DNA of 64,000 nucleotides from Agrocybe praecox. Lineage: Eukaryota; Basidiomycota; Agaricomycetes; Agaricales; Agrocybaceae. The notes under the pieces are model-generated. The model was not told the origin of the DNA. It made no database searches and was given only the letters and a program-made list of their open reading frames with translations. The translations under genes and the position numbers were made by a program. Below, piece by piece: positions 47,735-58,882 of this stretch; position 1 is the stretch's first letter; each line of letters begins with the position of its first letter. Where the stretch lies: assembly GCA_964017145.1 (NCBI GenBank), contig OZ024849.1, positions 1,736,001 to 1,800,000 of the forward strand. Direction: 5' to 3'.

Positions 47735-48590
47735 GGGTGCGTAATCCGCCTTCATGAACACGTTGTCCTACGTATAACAGCTGATATCTAGGAAGGATAG
47801 GATTCATATCGTCACTTATATCGAAGGTTCTACTCGAAGCTGCTATAGCGGCTGCTCTTGGGTAAGTTTTTTCACATTACTTTCCTCAGAAATGTAATGG
47901 AGACGCTACGATAGGTCTATCACATAGAGGAACAGATTGTGGTCTCCCTCAACATCAGCCGTATATGATCTATTCGCAGCACGCTTTTTCTCCTCTCGCT
48001 TTGACATGGGAAATTTTGGCCTGGTTCCCGCTGGGTCTGGAACCATGGTGAGTATTCATCCTGATAATATATATTTCAACTTACTTATCCTTCAAGTAGT
48101 CGAGCGTCACTTTCTCATTCCTCGTTTATGCAGTTGCTTTTGGATGTCCATCGGGTTGTCTTGGGACATGGAATAATCAGGGTACGTAATCTGCTATTGG
48201 AACCTCAAGGACACGTCGTTCTAGCACATAACAGCTGACGTTTTTCTAAGAATCTAGGATTATCATCGACTGTGCTCGAGACTATGTCGGTTGTCTCTAT
48301 CGGGTAATTTTTTTTTGCTCATCACTTTTACAAAATTTAATGTGTACGTTACAATAGGGCCATTGGAAAACATTCACAGCATGCTTTCCAAGTCACACCT
48401 TGACAAGAGAAATTTCTGCATCGACCCATGTAGGCCTGAAACCATAATAACTGTCCATCCTGATAATACTCATTGCGGTTTGCATATCCTTTTCTTCGAC
48501 TAGCAGTTGCTCGGAACTTTCTCGTTCCTTAGTTATGTTGTTGTTCTTTTGGCATTCTACCAGATGGACATGCACTTTCCTAGTGCTGTA
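47735..48590 (+). repeat. Diverged tandem duplication, period about 445 bp
   Basis: GTAATC[C/T]GC at 47741 aligns with GTAATCTGC at 48186. Shared segments follow in order: ACACGT[T/C]GT, ATAACAGCTGA, CTAGGA...GGATT, the GGGTAA donor-like site, CAGCA[C/T]GCTTT, CATCCTGATAATA and TTTCTCGTTCCT-like sequence. About 70 percent identity by eye, with indels. Confidence 0.6.
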
Positions 48591-48784
48591 TCGGCCTTTG
48601 ATGGGTATCTATCAGATGCGATTGGTTTTACCGATGGTTTATAAGTTTCGGTATGCTCATTGATATTGATTGCGTTATTTGTTCAACTCACTTATTTCCC
48701 TTAAGTGTTCCAACCACCCCATGCTAGTAACTGAAGCCTTCAAAGATTTGAGGATTAGATGCACACCCATCTATAGTGCGTTAT

Positions 48785-49190
48785 CATTTCATCGCGCATT
48801 CGTTTCCTTCAAATGGCTAAGCTTTCCTATTTCAGGTATGTGAGTTCCGATGGGGCGGGCATTTTTGGGCGTATTCGCAGTTCGATCTTCAAGGGCTACT
48901 GTAATTGCAACCCTGGACCGTGGTGTGGGGTATGTCATCTACTACCCACTTCGCCCTTGCATATCGCAGCTCATATTTTTGAAAGCGTACCATCAGGCCT
49001 TAAAGCAAAAACAATCTGGATTGTTTTCAAGCTATGCTGATATCTGGCGTATTTTGAAGGATATGGGTATTCATATATATGATTATCTTTTAGCTTGATT
49101 CATTGTGCGTCATCCTTTCTTTGCCCAGACGTTTCCTTGAATGGCTAATCTTTACTATTTCAGATGTGTGAGTTCCGATAAGGAAGGACT
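48785..49190 (+). repeat. Second diverged duplication in the same region
   Basis: CGTTTCCTTCAAATGGCTAA near 48801-48820 and the following TTTCCTATTTCAGGTATGTGAGTTCCGAT resemble CGTTTCCTTGAATGGCTAAT near 49130 and TTTACTATTTCAGATGTGTGAGTTCCGAT. The spacing is about 327 bases. Confidence 0.6.
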
Positions 49191-49260
49191 TCTTTGATAC
49201 GAAGTTTCTAACTTTTGCTTTGCTTTGCTGCAGGTATACACAACCAATGCAAAAGGTAGG

Positions 49261-49581
49261 TTACCATTGTGAGAGTAGGCCTTCTAGAGGCCCTGAATCC
49301 CGTCTGAGATATTCTGAGATAAGACCTAATTAAAAACTAGAAATGAGATAATCGTATGTAGCCGAGACTGCCGCAAAAGGTTTGTTTATGACCCAAACAC
49401 CACCGCATCTGATCAGCTCCGAGTTCATTTGCCGGGCCGAATTCACTACTTTTCGGCCAAAAAGCGACGCATTGACCAGTCAGTGCCGACGACGCCAACG
49501 ACGACGAACGCCTGCGACATTCACATCCTCTAACTTATCCCTCCCTTCCTGAGCACATTTTCATCCCAACACCTCCATGAT
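49261..49581. other. Promoter region of EPL1
   Basis: 321 bases upstream of the EPL1 ATG. The last 150 bases are rich in ACGACG and CTTCC-type sequence. No TATA box seen. Confidence 0.35.
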
Positions 49582-52500
49582 ATGCCCCGAAATCCTCATG
49601 CGGCTGCCTCTACCCTCAGAAACCGCAACCGGATTACCAACAAAACACGCCTTAAGATCCACCAGGGCTCTCTCGACGCAGATGCAGTTCTCATTCCAGA
49701 TGAAGACGAGGAAAAGCATCGTCTCACCAATCTTGTGGCCGGTGTTGACGCTGAGGACGCCAACGTGAGCCCTTTTCCTCGCTGTTTTCATGCCACGTCA
49801 GCCATCGATTTTATTGATGGTGGCTGTGCGTCCCGCGGATTGTATTACTAAGATGCTGACAAATCATTCATCTCTCTTTTAGGAACACCACTTGCAAGAG
49901 ATCTTATCTGCGGTACACAGAAATAATCTTATCACACGATCCACTAGAGGCGCGGAGCAGACTGCTGCCGCTGCTCAATTCATCCCCACTCCCGACTCCA
50001 CAGGTGTTGTTCAAAATTATGAGGAACTTTATCCACCCAATAAGTGGAAAGATCCATCCACATATGTGCACACCTCGCAGACAGTTGAAGAACACGTTAT
50101 CAACGGTATCGCCAATGGCTTCACATACTATATGGATGAGCGCGACAAGGAGTGGCTCGACAAGAACAACGAAGAAGCGAGAGGCGAGGGCACCAGCGCA
50201 CAAGGAGCTGTATTGGGTTCTGGAACGAGAACCTCCGCGCGCAGTGCAAAGGCGAAGGGTAAAGAGCCCGAGTCATCCCAGCCTGTCGTCATCTCTGAAG
50301 ACGAGTTTGAGTTGGTAATGGGTGTTTTCGAGAAAGTTACTCATGATCGCACGGAATACCTCCATCACGTAAGTTCTCTTCAATCCGTTTAATTTCAATT
50401 TTTTTTAATGAATCGTATCAGGGCCTGGAGACCGGGATGGATTTCCCTGCATTCTCAGAATACCAAGATGTATTCTCATCGGTCTTGCCTTCAAATATGT
50501 TTGCGACCTACACAGTGCCCAGTTGGATACCTGCGCCGCCTGCGTTGTTGAAAATTGCAAAAGCCATCTATCCATACTGGAAAGAACGTCGAATAGAGAG
50601 AGGAGGACATCGCATCATACCCACTCTGAACGTAAGGCTTATTTTCTGACTTTCTTACCGTCTTCTCATCGTCTCTTATAGGGTGATGAAGCCGACACTC
50701 TCAACGAGTCTTATGTCTGTTTCCGCAGAAGAGAGACAAAAGCTATTCGAAAAACCCGAGCATCTCAGGTCACCTCATCAGACAAACTGGCTCGCCTTCA
50801 AGCAGAGTTATATTACCCTCTCGAACTTGCAAGGAATATCTTGCAACGGGAGACACTCAAGAAGGAAGCCACCGCTCAATCTCAGGCCGTCTGGGGGAAA
50901 CGCCTAGCATTCGCAGACTTGAAGCGCAAGTTCCCCAGCTTACACGACAAGGCCGACGAGGACTTGCTTGTGGACAAAGAGAGACCTAGCAAACGTTCAG
51001 ACACATCTTCGTAGGTTTTATTTTACCAGTTCCACTTTACATCTTTTTCAAGGTTATTTTAACAGTCGTGTCCCTGGTCTCAAAATCCGAACTGGAGATG
51101 CAGCGCCTCCCCCTCCTCGTCAAGAGGTGGTCATACGTCCCAAGGAGCGCCTTCAGGCCATCAATCAACAGATCGATATTTTGATGACACGGCAAAAAGA
51201 CCTGGATTATCCTTGGGAAGATCAAGTCGACGTAAGTATTTCATTTTGTGTTATCCGCCATGGTTGCTAACGACTATGGAAATGGCAGAACCCATACCAA
51301 ACTCTTCCTGCTCCATATGCTTCGAAACTGTTCAAATATGTCCCAACCCCGACATCGCCTTTGTCTACATCGGATAAGACAGACGACGAACAGGCTGCAC
51401 CGTCCTTACCAGCTCGTGCCCTCCGGGTCCGCTACGGACGAGGTGGTCGTGTTATTGTGGACCGTCGACAGAATGTTCCGCGCCGTCCTGTTGCAAAACT
51501 GGCACGGTCGTCCCTTTTTGGTCTTGGAAATGAAGAAGACGAACAAGGCGAAGAGGATGAACCCATGGACGTCGACGAAGACCCCGAAGAGGACGAACGG
51601 AAGCGCCGTCTGGAGGAGCGTTGGAGATACGACACAGACGATGTTCCACCAGTCGGCCCTGAAGGTGCAGACGAACAGGACAGAATTTTAGTAGATGACT
51701 ACAGTCCAACGTGAGTTCATCATTTGGTTATTTTCAAACACCTTTTCTCACCGCTTTTTCCAGATATCTGAGGCACACGATGACTTTGTATAAAGACTCG
51801 GATCTTATCAACCTCATGAACGATCCTACCATTATTGTCAGCGGTCAGGATGGCCGTCCACAAAAAGTGGTACCTTACCGCCTGGGTATGCAACCACCGT
51901 CGATGATGATGAAGAAAGATCCTCAAGGTGTCATGCGACCTTTCCAACCTACCGTACCCCTCAGTCAACTTCCACCCAATCATCCTCTCGCGCTCGCAGC
52001 TGCCAATGGTACTCCAATCGCCATGCCCCACCAGATCAAGAAGATGCAGCCCCCAACAGCAGCTCCTCAGATGAGGATATCGTCTAACGGTGGCATGCGT
52101 CCTCCGAGCATCCCTGTCTCCAACCTCCAGACCAATGGCGCCACTCATCACCTTTCTCCTCCCCATCCTCTTCCTGTCCCTGTTCCTCAACACTCTCCTT
52201 CTAATGGTGTTAATGGTATAAGTCGAGCTGCCATTTCAATGCCTCACGTCGACGTACAAAAATCCCCTGAGGCGGTGCCGACGCCAGCCATTGCTAATGG
52301 TGTTACTGCTATACCACAACCTGAGGCAAATGCAGACGTTACGATCAGCGGTATACCTGCTCGTCCAAAGTCACAGAACATAACGCCACATTCCAACTTG
52401 GCGTTGGGCGTTCCAACCAGTGGCTTCCATTTGACGCCAATGACGAACCTTGCGCCTAACGGGCTTGTGAATTCAGGAACATTCCAACATGGTCAGAACC

Positions 52501-53033
52501 CTCAGCTACCCGGCTCGTTGTCTGTTCAGCAGCTACACACGCTTAAGACAGCATTCGCTGGTGTTAACGGTGCAGTTCCTCACGACCTTGCGCTACTCCA
52601 AGCTCGTGGGATGCCTGTGTCCTATGTTCCAGTTAGCAACCCCAACATGAACCTGCAGATGCCTCAAAGTACGAACATCAATTTGAAGCTACCGACGACT
52701 AGACAAATGCAGTGGCTTAATACACCTATGCAACGACCAACGTCTGCTGCTAACGGTGTAGATGGACAAATTAATGGCAATAGTCCTAGCCTTAACCACT
52801 CGGTCCCTGTTCGGACACCTTCCGCTAACGGCATCCGTCCTGCTATGAGGAACGGGCTGATGAATGGCCAACACTCGTTGTCGCCACACATGCAACATTC
52901 GCCATCGCCTGTGTCCAACATCTCTCAGTCTCAGTCGCCTCCTCGTGTACCTATGACTCCTAACATGGGTATCGCTTCGCCTGCGTTGCAGCAGCAGCAG
53001 CAGCCTGTTGGAGGACCGCAGAATGGATATTGA
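49582..53033 (+). CDS. EPL1: Enhancer of polycomb-like protein, NuA4 scaffold
   Basis: Scaffold of the NuA4/Piccolo histone acetyltransferase; its EPcA domain binds Esa1, Yng2 and the nucleosome. Seven exons: 49582-49764, 49883-50368, 50422-50631, 50682-51010, 51066-51231, 51289-51710 and 51764-53033. They give 1021 residues with every phase closing. The N-terminus is basic (TLRNRNRITNKTRLKIHQGS). The EPcA region follows: NYEELYPPNKWKDPSTYVHT, FTYYMDERDKEWLDKNNEEA, ISEDEFELVMGVFEKVTHDR, FSEYQDVFSSVLP, YPYWKERRIERGGHRIIPTL and YVCFRRRETKAIRKTRASQ. A coiled segment follows (LQAELYYPLELARNILQRET), then an Arg-rich RVRYGRGGRVIVDRRQ and an acidic stretch. The last exon is Pro/Asn/Gln/Ser-rich and disordered, with a short CAG run near 52990. 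Confidence 0.95.
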
Positions 53034-53791
53034 TGTTTGCGTCTGACACTCGCGCGTACTATACATATGACCTTGTTCTTTTATTATTCCCCTTTCCCTT
53101 TTCTTTCTGGTTTTCTGCACATTTTGTGACGCTTTCCGTCTCCCCCAACTCTGTCATGTTATTATCTCCATGTTTTCTTTTTTTCTCTTACCCTTGTATC
53201 ATAGTTTCGGTCGCACACGAAATCTATACGCCTTTTTCGTCATTTTACCAGGCGAGATTCACATCTTTTCTTTTGCATTCCTAGAGCCACTGAGACTGGT
53301 TCGTATTTAGAATGTTTGTACGATTAATATGCCAAAATTCTCATACAGATATAATATTTTCCTCGCCTCTGATTTTCTTTGTATTCCCTTTCGTCTATAC
53401 CCTATAGTTTGCTCAAATTTGTTTTTTAAAGTCTGTTCAGACTGTCGGAACATTTCTGGCGCAGCCTTGAGTGCTCAACAAATCTCGAAGAAGGTAAACA
53501 TTTAATGACGGCGATAAGCTTTTTACAACAAAAAATGAAGGATGTAAAAAAGCAATATGGTCGTAGACGGATCACATTGTCCATCTCAGGAATACCTGTA
53601 CTTCCACATGCTAGTTGCAATGCAGCAATATGGACCCATGGAAAAAGCGACGATAAACATTCGCAATATTACCCTGCCAGTGCCTGGCAGGGTAATGCCC
53701 ATAGATTGTGGATTATCAGTGCTCTGTTGTCGAAACAGGAATACTCCTGCCCCAAGCAACCGAATAGAGTTCAAGCCCAGAGCTGCTACAG
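53034..53791. other. Convergent 3' flanks with a strong hairpin
   Basis: Holds the T-rich 3' UTR of EPL1 and the 3' end of the F-box-like gene on the other strand. A 13-bp perfect inverted repeat is listed separately. Small ORFs here overlap only non-coding sequence. Confidence 0.45.
53668..53696. repeat. 13-bp perfect inverted repeat with 3-base loop
   Basis: ATTACCCTGCCAG (53668-53680), loop TGC, CTGGCAGGGTAAT (53684-53696). It is GC-rich in the stem and lies between two convergent genes, about 100 bases from the F-box-like gene's stop. Confidence 0.9.
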
Positions 53792-55459
53792 TCAGTCGGC
53801 ATTTGGGTCGTCCAAAAATTCAAGGAACATCCCCTGTCGGATAAGCTCCTCCACCACCATTGAGTCGGCGCTGTCGAATGTGATTTTTTGTGTACTAGTG
53901 AAGGAAACTGCACGGAGCTGAGAAACAAGAAGAGGAGGAGTATCGATATCCTTTACAACATGCCCATGTTTATGCCGTTCATTTGTTTGAGCAGGTTGTC
54001 GCCAGCGGCTGACAAGGAATTCCAATAACTCGCGTGAAGTGAAGTTTATCGCGCCTTGGTATTCCAATCTCTGCAACTTTGGCACTAGACATGGTGCTAT
54101 AGACACCTCATCCTCTAAACCGTCTTCGTCCATCGCATAATGGTCTTCGATTCCCAGATTTCGTGGGTTTAACGCATTGAGGAACCTTCGTGATAACTTC
54201 CCTCCAGACTCCGTGACAGGGTTGATTAAGATAAAAACCTGCAACATAGGGAGTTCCTGCAAAAACTTGAGGAGTTCCTCTTCGCTTGGGGTGATGCCGA
54301 CGAGATGTACATGCTGCAGCACACAGCTGGAGCGTCGCATTAAAGGAACGATTTCCCTAAGCACAGGCTCATCCTCCGAAAACGAAAGCACTATTTCCTT
54401 CAGGTTGGGCAGTGTCATGGCTCCGAACAACGCATGCAGTTCATTCGTGCCGTTCATGATGAGTTCGAATGACTCGAGGTTCTCGTGTGTGATAGGTTGC
54501 GCAATGAAAGGTCGGGCTCGTCGATGTGCACGCTCGAACTGGCATCTCTGAAGATCGGTGCATAGTCGAAGTGTTTCGAGACATTCGTCCACACCGAAAT
54601 ATTCCCCGTCCAGTCGATTTAGCTGTGCCCATGGAAGAGTCACATCGGCGATTGAGTACCCTACGAGATGGACTTCCTTCAGTCTGGGTGCGTGGGCAAA
54701 ACATTCCACTCGCATCATGGTCGGGCTATTTTCTGCCACACGCAGCGTTGCGTTGGTCAGCATTGGCAAATCGTGCTTTATGCTTAAGAAGAGTTTTTTC
54801 CAGGTGCTCGGTAGGAAGAAATCAACGGTATGCCATTGTGTTGAATGTCGCGCGAGGACCTCTATAACAGCAGTCGAAGCGACATCGATGCCCCATCCAT
54901 CTTCTTCGCTTCCCGCTGTATCGTCTTCAAGCAATTTAATAGCCAATGGACGTGTGCCCGAGTGTTCTAGCCACGAATGAAGCAGCGCAGCTTGTGCTTC
55001 TGCGTGTTTGTTGCTCATATGTATGGTGATGGTCCTCCAAAGTTGTGATGCACCTTTAGACACGGATCTCCATGCACTGCAAATCGTCCCTATGAACAGT
55101 GGCGTAACGGCTCCTACCCCCACACTAAGCCCCAGATTGATGCCGCCTACGAGCTGGGCTCCGGGAAAGTATGTATAATATCGATCCCCGAACTCCCCGC
55201 CGTTTGGATAGCACGCGTACTCGAAAATGTGAGCTAGAATTTCCGGTGGTAGCTTCACAGCAGGGGAGAAAGTGTTCCGTCTTCGTTGGAGAAACGTCCG
55301 GTGCTTCACGAGCTGAACAATTTGACCTTCAACACGCAAAATCTCGTTGTCTATGAGTTCGATTTGCTCCTTGTCTCCGAGATGCAGGTTGCTGAGGTAT
55401 GTGCTGATACTAGGCTCTGTATTGCGTCGACCATAACCACTGCGTACGTTTCTCTCCAT
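53792..55459 (-). CDS. F-box-like domain protein
   Basis: A single-exon 555-residue frame, ATG 55459 (MERNVRSGYGRRN), stop at 53792. Upstream frame continuation lacks an ATG. Residues ~30-65 are a coiled helix (EQIELIDNEILRVEGQIVQL) and ~68-80 the agaricomycete F-box-like core AVKLPPEILAHIFEYAC. Next is CSAWRSVSKGASQLWRTITI, the usual WD-box-like continuation in this family, then leucine-rich repeats. Such proteins are presumed SCF ubiquitin-ligase receptors. They are hugely expanded in mushrooms and the targets are unknown. Confidence 0.85.
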   Translation of the reverse strand: MERNVRSGYGRRNTEPSISTYLSNLHLGDKEQIELIDNEILRVEGQIVQLVKHRTFLQRRRNTFSPAVKLPPEILAHIFEYACYPNGGEFGDRYYTYFPGAQLVGGINLGLSVGVGAVTPLFIGTICSAWRSVSKGASQLWRTITIHMSNKHAEAQAALLHSWLEHSGTRPLAIKLLEDDTAGSEEDGWGIDVASTAVIEVLARHSTQWHTVDFFLPSTWKKLFLSIKHDLPMLTNATLRVAENSPTMMRVECFAHAPRLKEVHLVGYSIADVTLPWAQLNRLDGEYFGVDECLETLRLCTDLQRCQFERAHRRARPFIAQPITHENLESFELIMNGTNELHALFGAMTLPNLKEIVLSFSEDEPVLREIVPLMRRSSCVLQHVHLVGITPSEEELLKFLQELPMLQVFILINPVTESGGKLSRRFLNALNPRNLGIEDHYAMDEDGLEDEVSIAPCLVPKLQRLEYQGAINFTSRELLEFLVSRWRQPAQTNERHKHGHVVKDIDTPPLLVSQLRAVSFTSTQKITFDSADSMVVEELIRQGMFLEFLDDPNAD

Positions 55460-58400
55460 CGTAATGGGGTTCCTTCTGTCCAAATATTGCCTGTACTGGG
55501 AGATATTCAGAGAAGAGAAGATGGGAAAGAGACTATTGCGCCTCGCAATCCTTGGAATCTTATCTTGATACTTGACGTTGTTTGGGTAGTATGACCAAGT
55601 TGTCAAGATGTTTTGGACACGTTGGTATATCTGAAAATGAAATCGGAATGCGTTTATGAGACCGGGAAGACATAAAGACGTCAAAAATTAGGTTCTCACC
55701 GCAATCTTTAGTCCGACCACGGTAATAGAAGTATGACGCAGAATGTTTCGTTTGCACAACGAGGACGAGTTTCTAGTATTGAATCTATTCCTGCCCCTCT
55801 TTTTATAACCTGCTTCCGCTAACAAAGTTCAATTATAAGCTGATCTGTCTCTGTGGGATGACAGTCTGTATATTTTCGACCTTCTTTTTGGACCCACGGC
55901 ATCAAGAGCGTTATTCAGTGTGAAGAACATGATGCATGTACACTCACAAGCTTAACCGATTCAAAAGGTGTAAAGAAAGATCAGTATCCCTAGAGGCCAC
56001 CACAAAAGATTGTCGAGTTCCTGAGAGCGTAGCGCCCAGACAGTCGTGCAAAGGACGCATTGGCAATGCTATATAGTCCGACATTGCGGTGACCGGACAG
56101 GTTCAAGGTGACCTCGGCACAGCAATAACACAATCGGGAGGTAGAGGACCGGTGGCCAAACAAACAGATTTTTCTTTAGATAAGTCCAGAATCCAGATGT
56201 TCTGTCAAACCGCGAGAGAATACGCATCTTTCACCGTGGTCTGACATTCTAACCTACAGATAGGCGTATTTTGATGGAAAACAACTCTTTACGGTGGCGT
56301 AGGACTTCTCTGAACTCAAGAAGGTGGCAATATGTGAGATCCAGTGGATTTTCCGTTTCCTGAAAAGCTGATCGCTGCCAAAAGGAAATTGGAATATGCC
56401 CTATATGTGTCTTGACAGCGGTCATGTTGAAGAGCACCGCAAACGAGGAACCGAAAGTATAGAAGTCTCGAAGAAGTCAGGAACGATTCTGTCCATGGAT
56501 GTGTGTGTTATTCACTTATCTTACATTCAATCAACAACCCCACATCCAGCTACTTAACCTTCTATGGTTTCTGTATTGACGGGTTATCATCAGCGGCGAA
56601 AGATTCTGTAAACAGGTACTATATTCCCAAAAGCAGTTCGACTCTAACGACTACGTAGGCCTACTCGCACTCAGTGAGGCCTTGAGGTTTCTCACATGTT
56701 CTACTTTAGTTCGAATTCAAATATTTTTTATACCATCTGCTCCAGCTTTCTTTGTGGTTGTTTTCTTCAGGCTTTTGTGTACTCCGGTGATCACACACAC
56801 TACTATTCTGGCATGTCAGAGAGCCTCGTGCTTTCACTTCCTATTCGGTGTAAGCGAACAACTTCAATTTATATTTGTTCCGGACATACATATCAGAGGT
56901 TTTCAAGAGCAATTTGAGAATCAGGTCCACGAAGAATTTGTGTACACTTAAAAGACGTTATTATAAGTGAATCGCTGACACTGGATGTAGTCTTTGAAAA
57001 TTTGTAGTGTCATAAGCAAAGAACAATCACATAAGTATTATATTGGTATTTCGACTAAAATTCCCCTAGCGGCTTCGCAAGAAATGATACACAAATAATA
57101 GCCCGAAATCTGAAAGAGGGTAGGTCAGGCTTTGCAATTAGGTGACACTTTTACGTCTTTTTCCAATAGAAAACGAAGACGCTGCTTATTCTGGAGCGGA
57201 ATACGTACGACAGGAGTATGTATATACCAATGTAAGGAAATCTGATCTCCTTGGTTCCCGGAGTTGTAAAAACAATATCAGGAGGTGCATAGTCCCGGGA
57301 ATAAACAAATGAATATGAATTCTATTCAATATGATACTTATTACTACATGAGTGGTAATTTGTTGATGGCTGGACCTTGAGGAAAACGGCCCTAATGAGG
57401 GCTTGATAGAGTACGCGGATCATGAATATGTGCCCGGATTATAGAGTGTTGAGGTTTAACAACTTTCGGTTCATGCGCATAGGGAGTAACTTGTTCTGGC
57501 AAACTGGGATTTAAAAGGCCACCAAAACGAGAACGTGCTCAGATAAGAGGAGGGGATGACAGAGAGCAGGAAAGGAAGACTTTGAATTTTTTATAGCTCG
57601 CTGTCCTAGGACCTAACTGGAGGAACGACAAAAGGGCAGAAAGGATGTAGCTCATGCGCACCAGATCACCCCAAGTTCAACTTGCCAGTATAAAGCGCTG
57701 CAAGACGACGATACCCGACAAAATCGACCCCAGAGCAGACCAACGCTGCCAGAGAACAAAAATAACCGCAGTGTATTCCATTTGCTGAGCCCCAGAAGTG
57801 ATCGTTTCCGCAGTGCTGACCGATGTTCCTTCCGACAGGGATGGTCCTCGTGCGGTTAAAATAATAGTTTCTGCAAGAGCAACCTGTCGAGCCCCTTGTG
57901 AGCACAGTTAAAGTCGGTGGTGTGGTGGAAACGTGGCGTAGTAAAGCCTGGGGTAAGCTCCCTCACCTCATCCGACAACCTCTGCGGCGGCAGCAGAAGC
58001 CTCTTCGGAGTTTCGGCCGTCGTCAGCAACAGAGGGTATCTCCACGAATGAAGAATCAGCCTGAACAAAGAGTAAAAGTATTTAAGAAAATTTCCCACTC
58101 GCAGCGCACGAGATTGGACACACTTTTCAAAAAAACAGATCGATAAATTTTCCAAGTAGTGGGCTAGGAAATTCATGTACAAATTGCAAGAATCAAGATG
58201 CCTGGTTAGGCATTGGTTCTCGCGACGTTTTATGTGCCAGTTCCGAACCTCTGAAACGAGTCGACACTTTGCATTGCGATAATAAGCCGACTTCGAGAGC
58301 AGATTAAACGTTTTTGGTGAGTCGTGGGGCTTGAACCTTCGAGTCCTGAGGTGCTCTGGGATGAGTATGTATGCCTGTACAGATGAAGTCTAAGAGGAGA

Positions 58401-58882
58401 ATTAGTGGCATTCTGTTCAATCGATGTCCTGCAGCTGTAATTCAGCTTGGAGATGTTGATATGCTATTTTCTGTCTCGCCTAAAATGGATATTGCCAAAG
58501 ATTCGAGAGTCAGATTTTTTTTCTAGGGAGTCCCAGGTTGCCTTAAAAAAAAAGTTCACTGAACAGGGTCTCTTGTTGGTCTCTTGGTTGAAGCGAGGTT
58601 GAAGCTTTGAAGAGTCACCTAATCTAAATAATAAGTAAGTATTCCAGTGCTATTATATTATCAATTTAAATCTATTCCCTTCTTACCTTGCTTTACTATT
58701 GAGGTTTCAGCTCTTTCAGGTTTCCATTCGGTTGGTTGGCCATACGGAGTGACAGTCCTTGGACAGTCCCGAACGAAACCAAAAAGCCCGACGCTTACAC
58801 GGACCGCATTTTGCCGCTCAACAGAAAACCTAAATCCACCGGTTTGCCTTTCGTTGAGTGCCCACTACAACGACGAGCGGCA
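55460..58882. other. Large gene-poor interval
   Basis: About 3.4 kb without a gene I can support. A minus-strand stretch at 58182-57660 has overlapping frames with Cys-rich (GCSCRNYYFNRT) or hydrophobic (IFVLWQRWSALGSILSG) content, but no consistent splice model. A plus-strand AT-rich section at 56680-56950 holds two overlapping frames without support. Confidence 0.4.

Larger units (their letters stand above)
47495..49260 (+). pseudogene. Degenerate gene-like region built from tandem duplicated exon/intron units
   Basis: Contains short exon-like islands with plausible GT-AG borders, such as NSDGRCSDCDQYKGIYCEGG (near 47510), RIHIVTYIEGSTRSCYSGCS (near 47800) and GLSHRGTDCGLPQHQPYMIY (near 47925). 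These do not join into one open frame. A ~445-bp unit is repeated at 47735-48180 and 48180-48590, and a shorter unit near 48785 and 49115. The second copy carries stops and small deletions relative to the first. I read it as a decayed, once multi-exon gene, family unknown. It could also be a living gene whose exons I cannot connect. Confidence 0.35.

Noticed and set aside
55460..55684. N-terminal extension of the F-box-like gene at 54-55 kb
   Set aside because: Upstream codons are open but begin with TTG; the first ATG is at 55459.
57660..58182. Cys-rich or hydrophobic minus-strand frames
   Set aside because: Three overlapping frames compete and no splice model joins any of them to a convincing start.
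58736..58882. N-terminal extension of the F-box gene
   Set aside because: Starts at TTG with no ATG before 58883.
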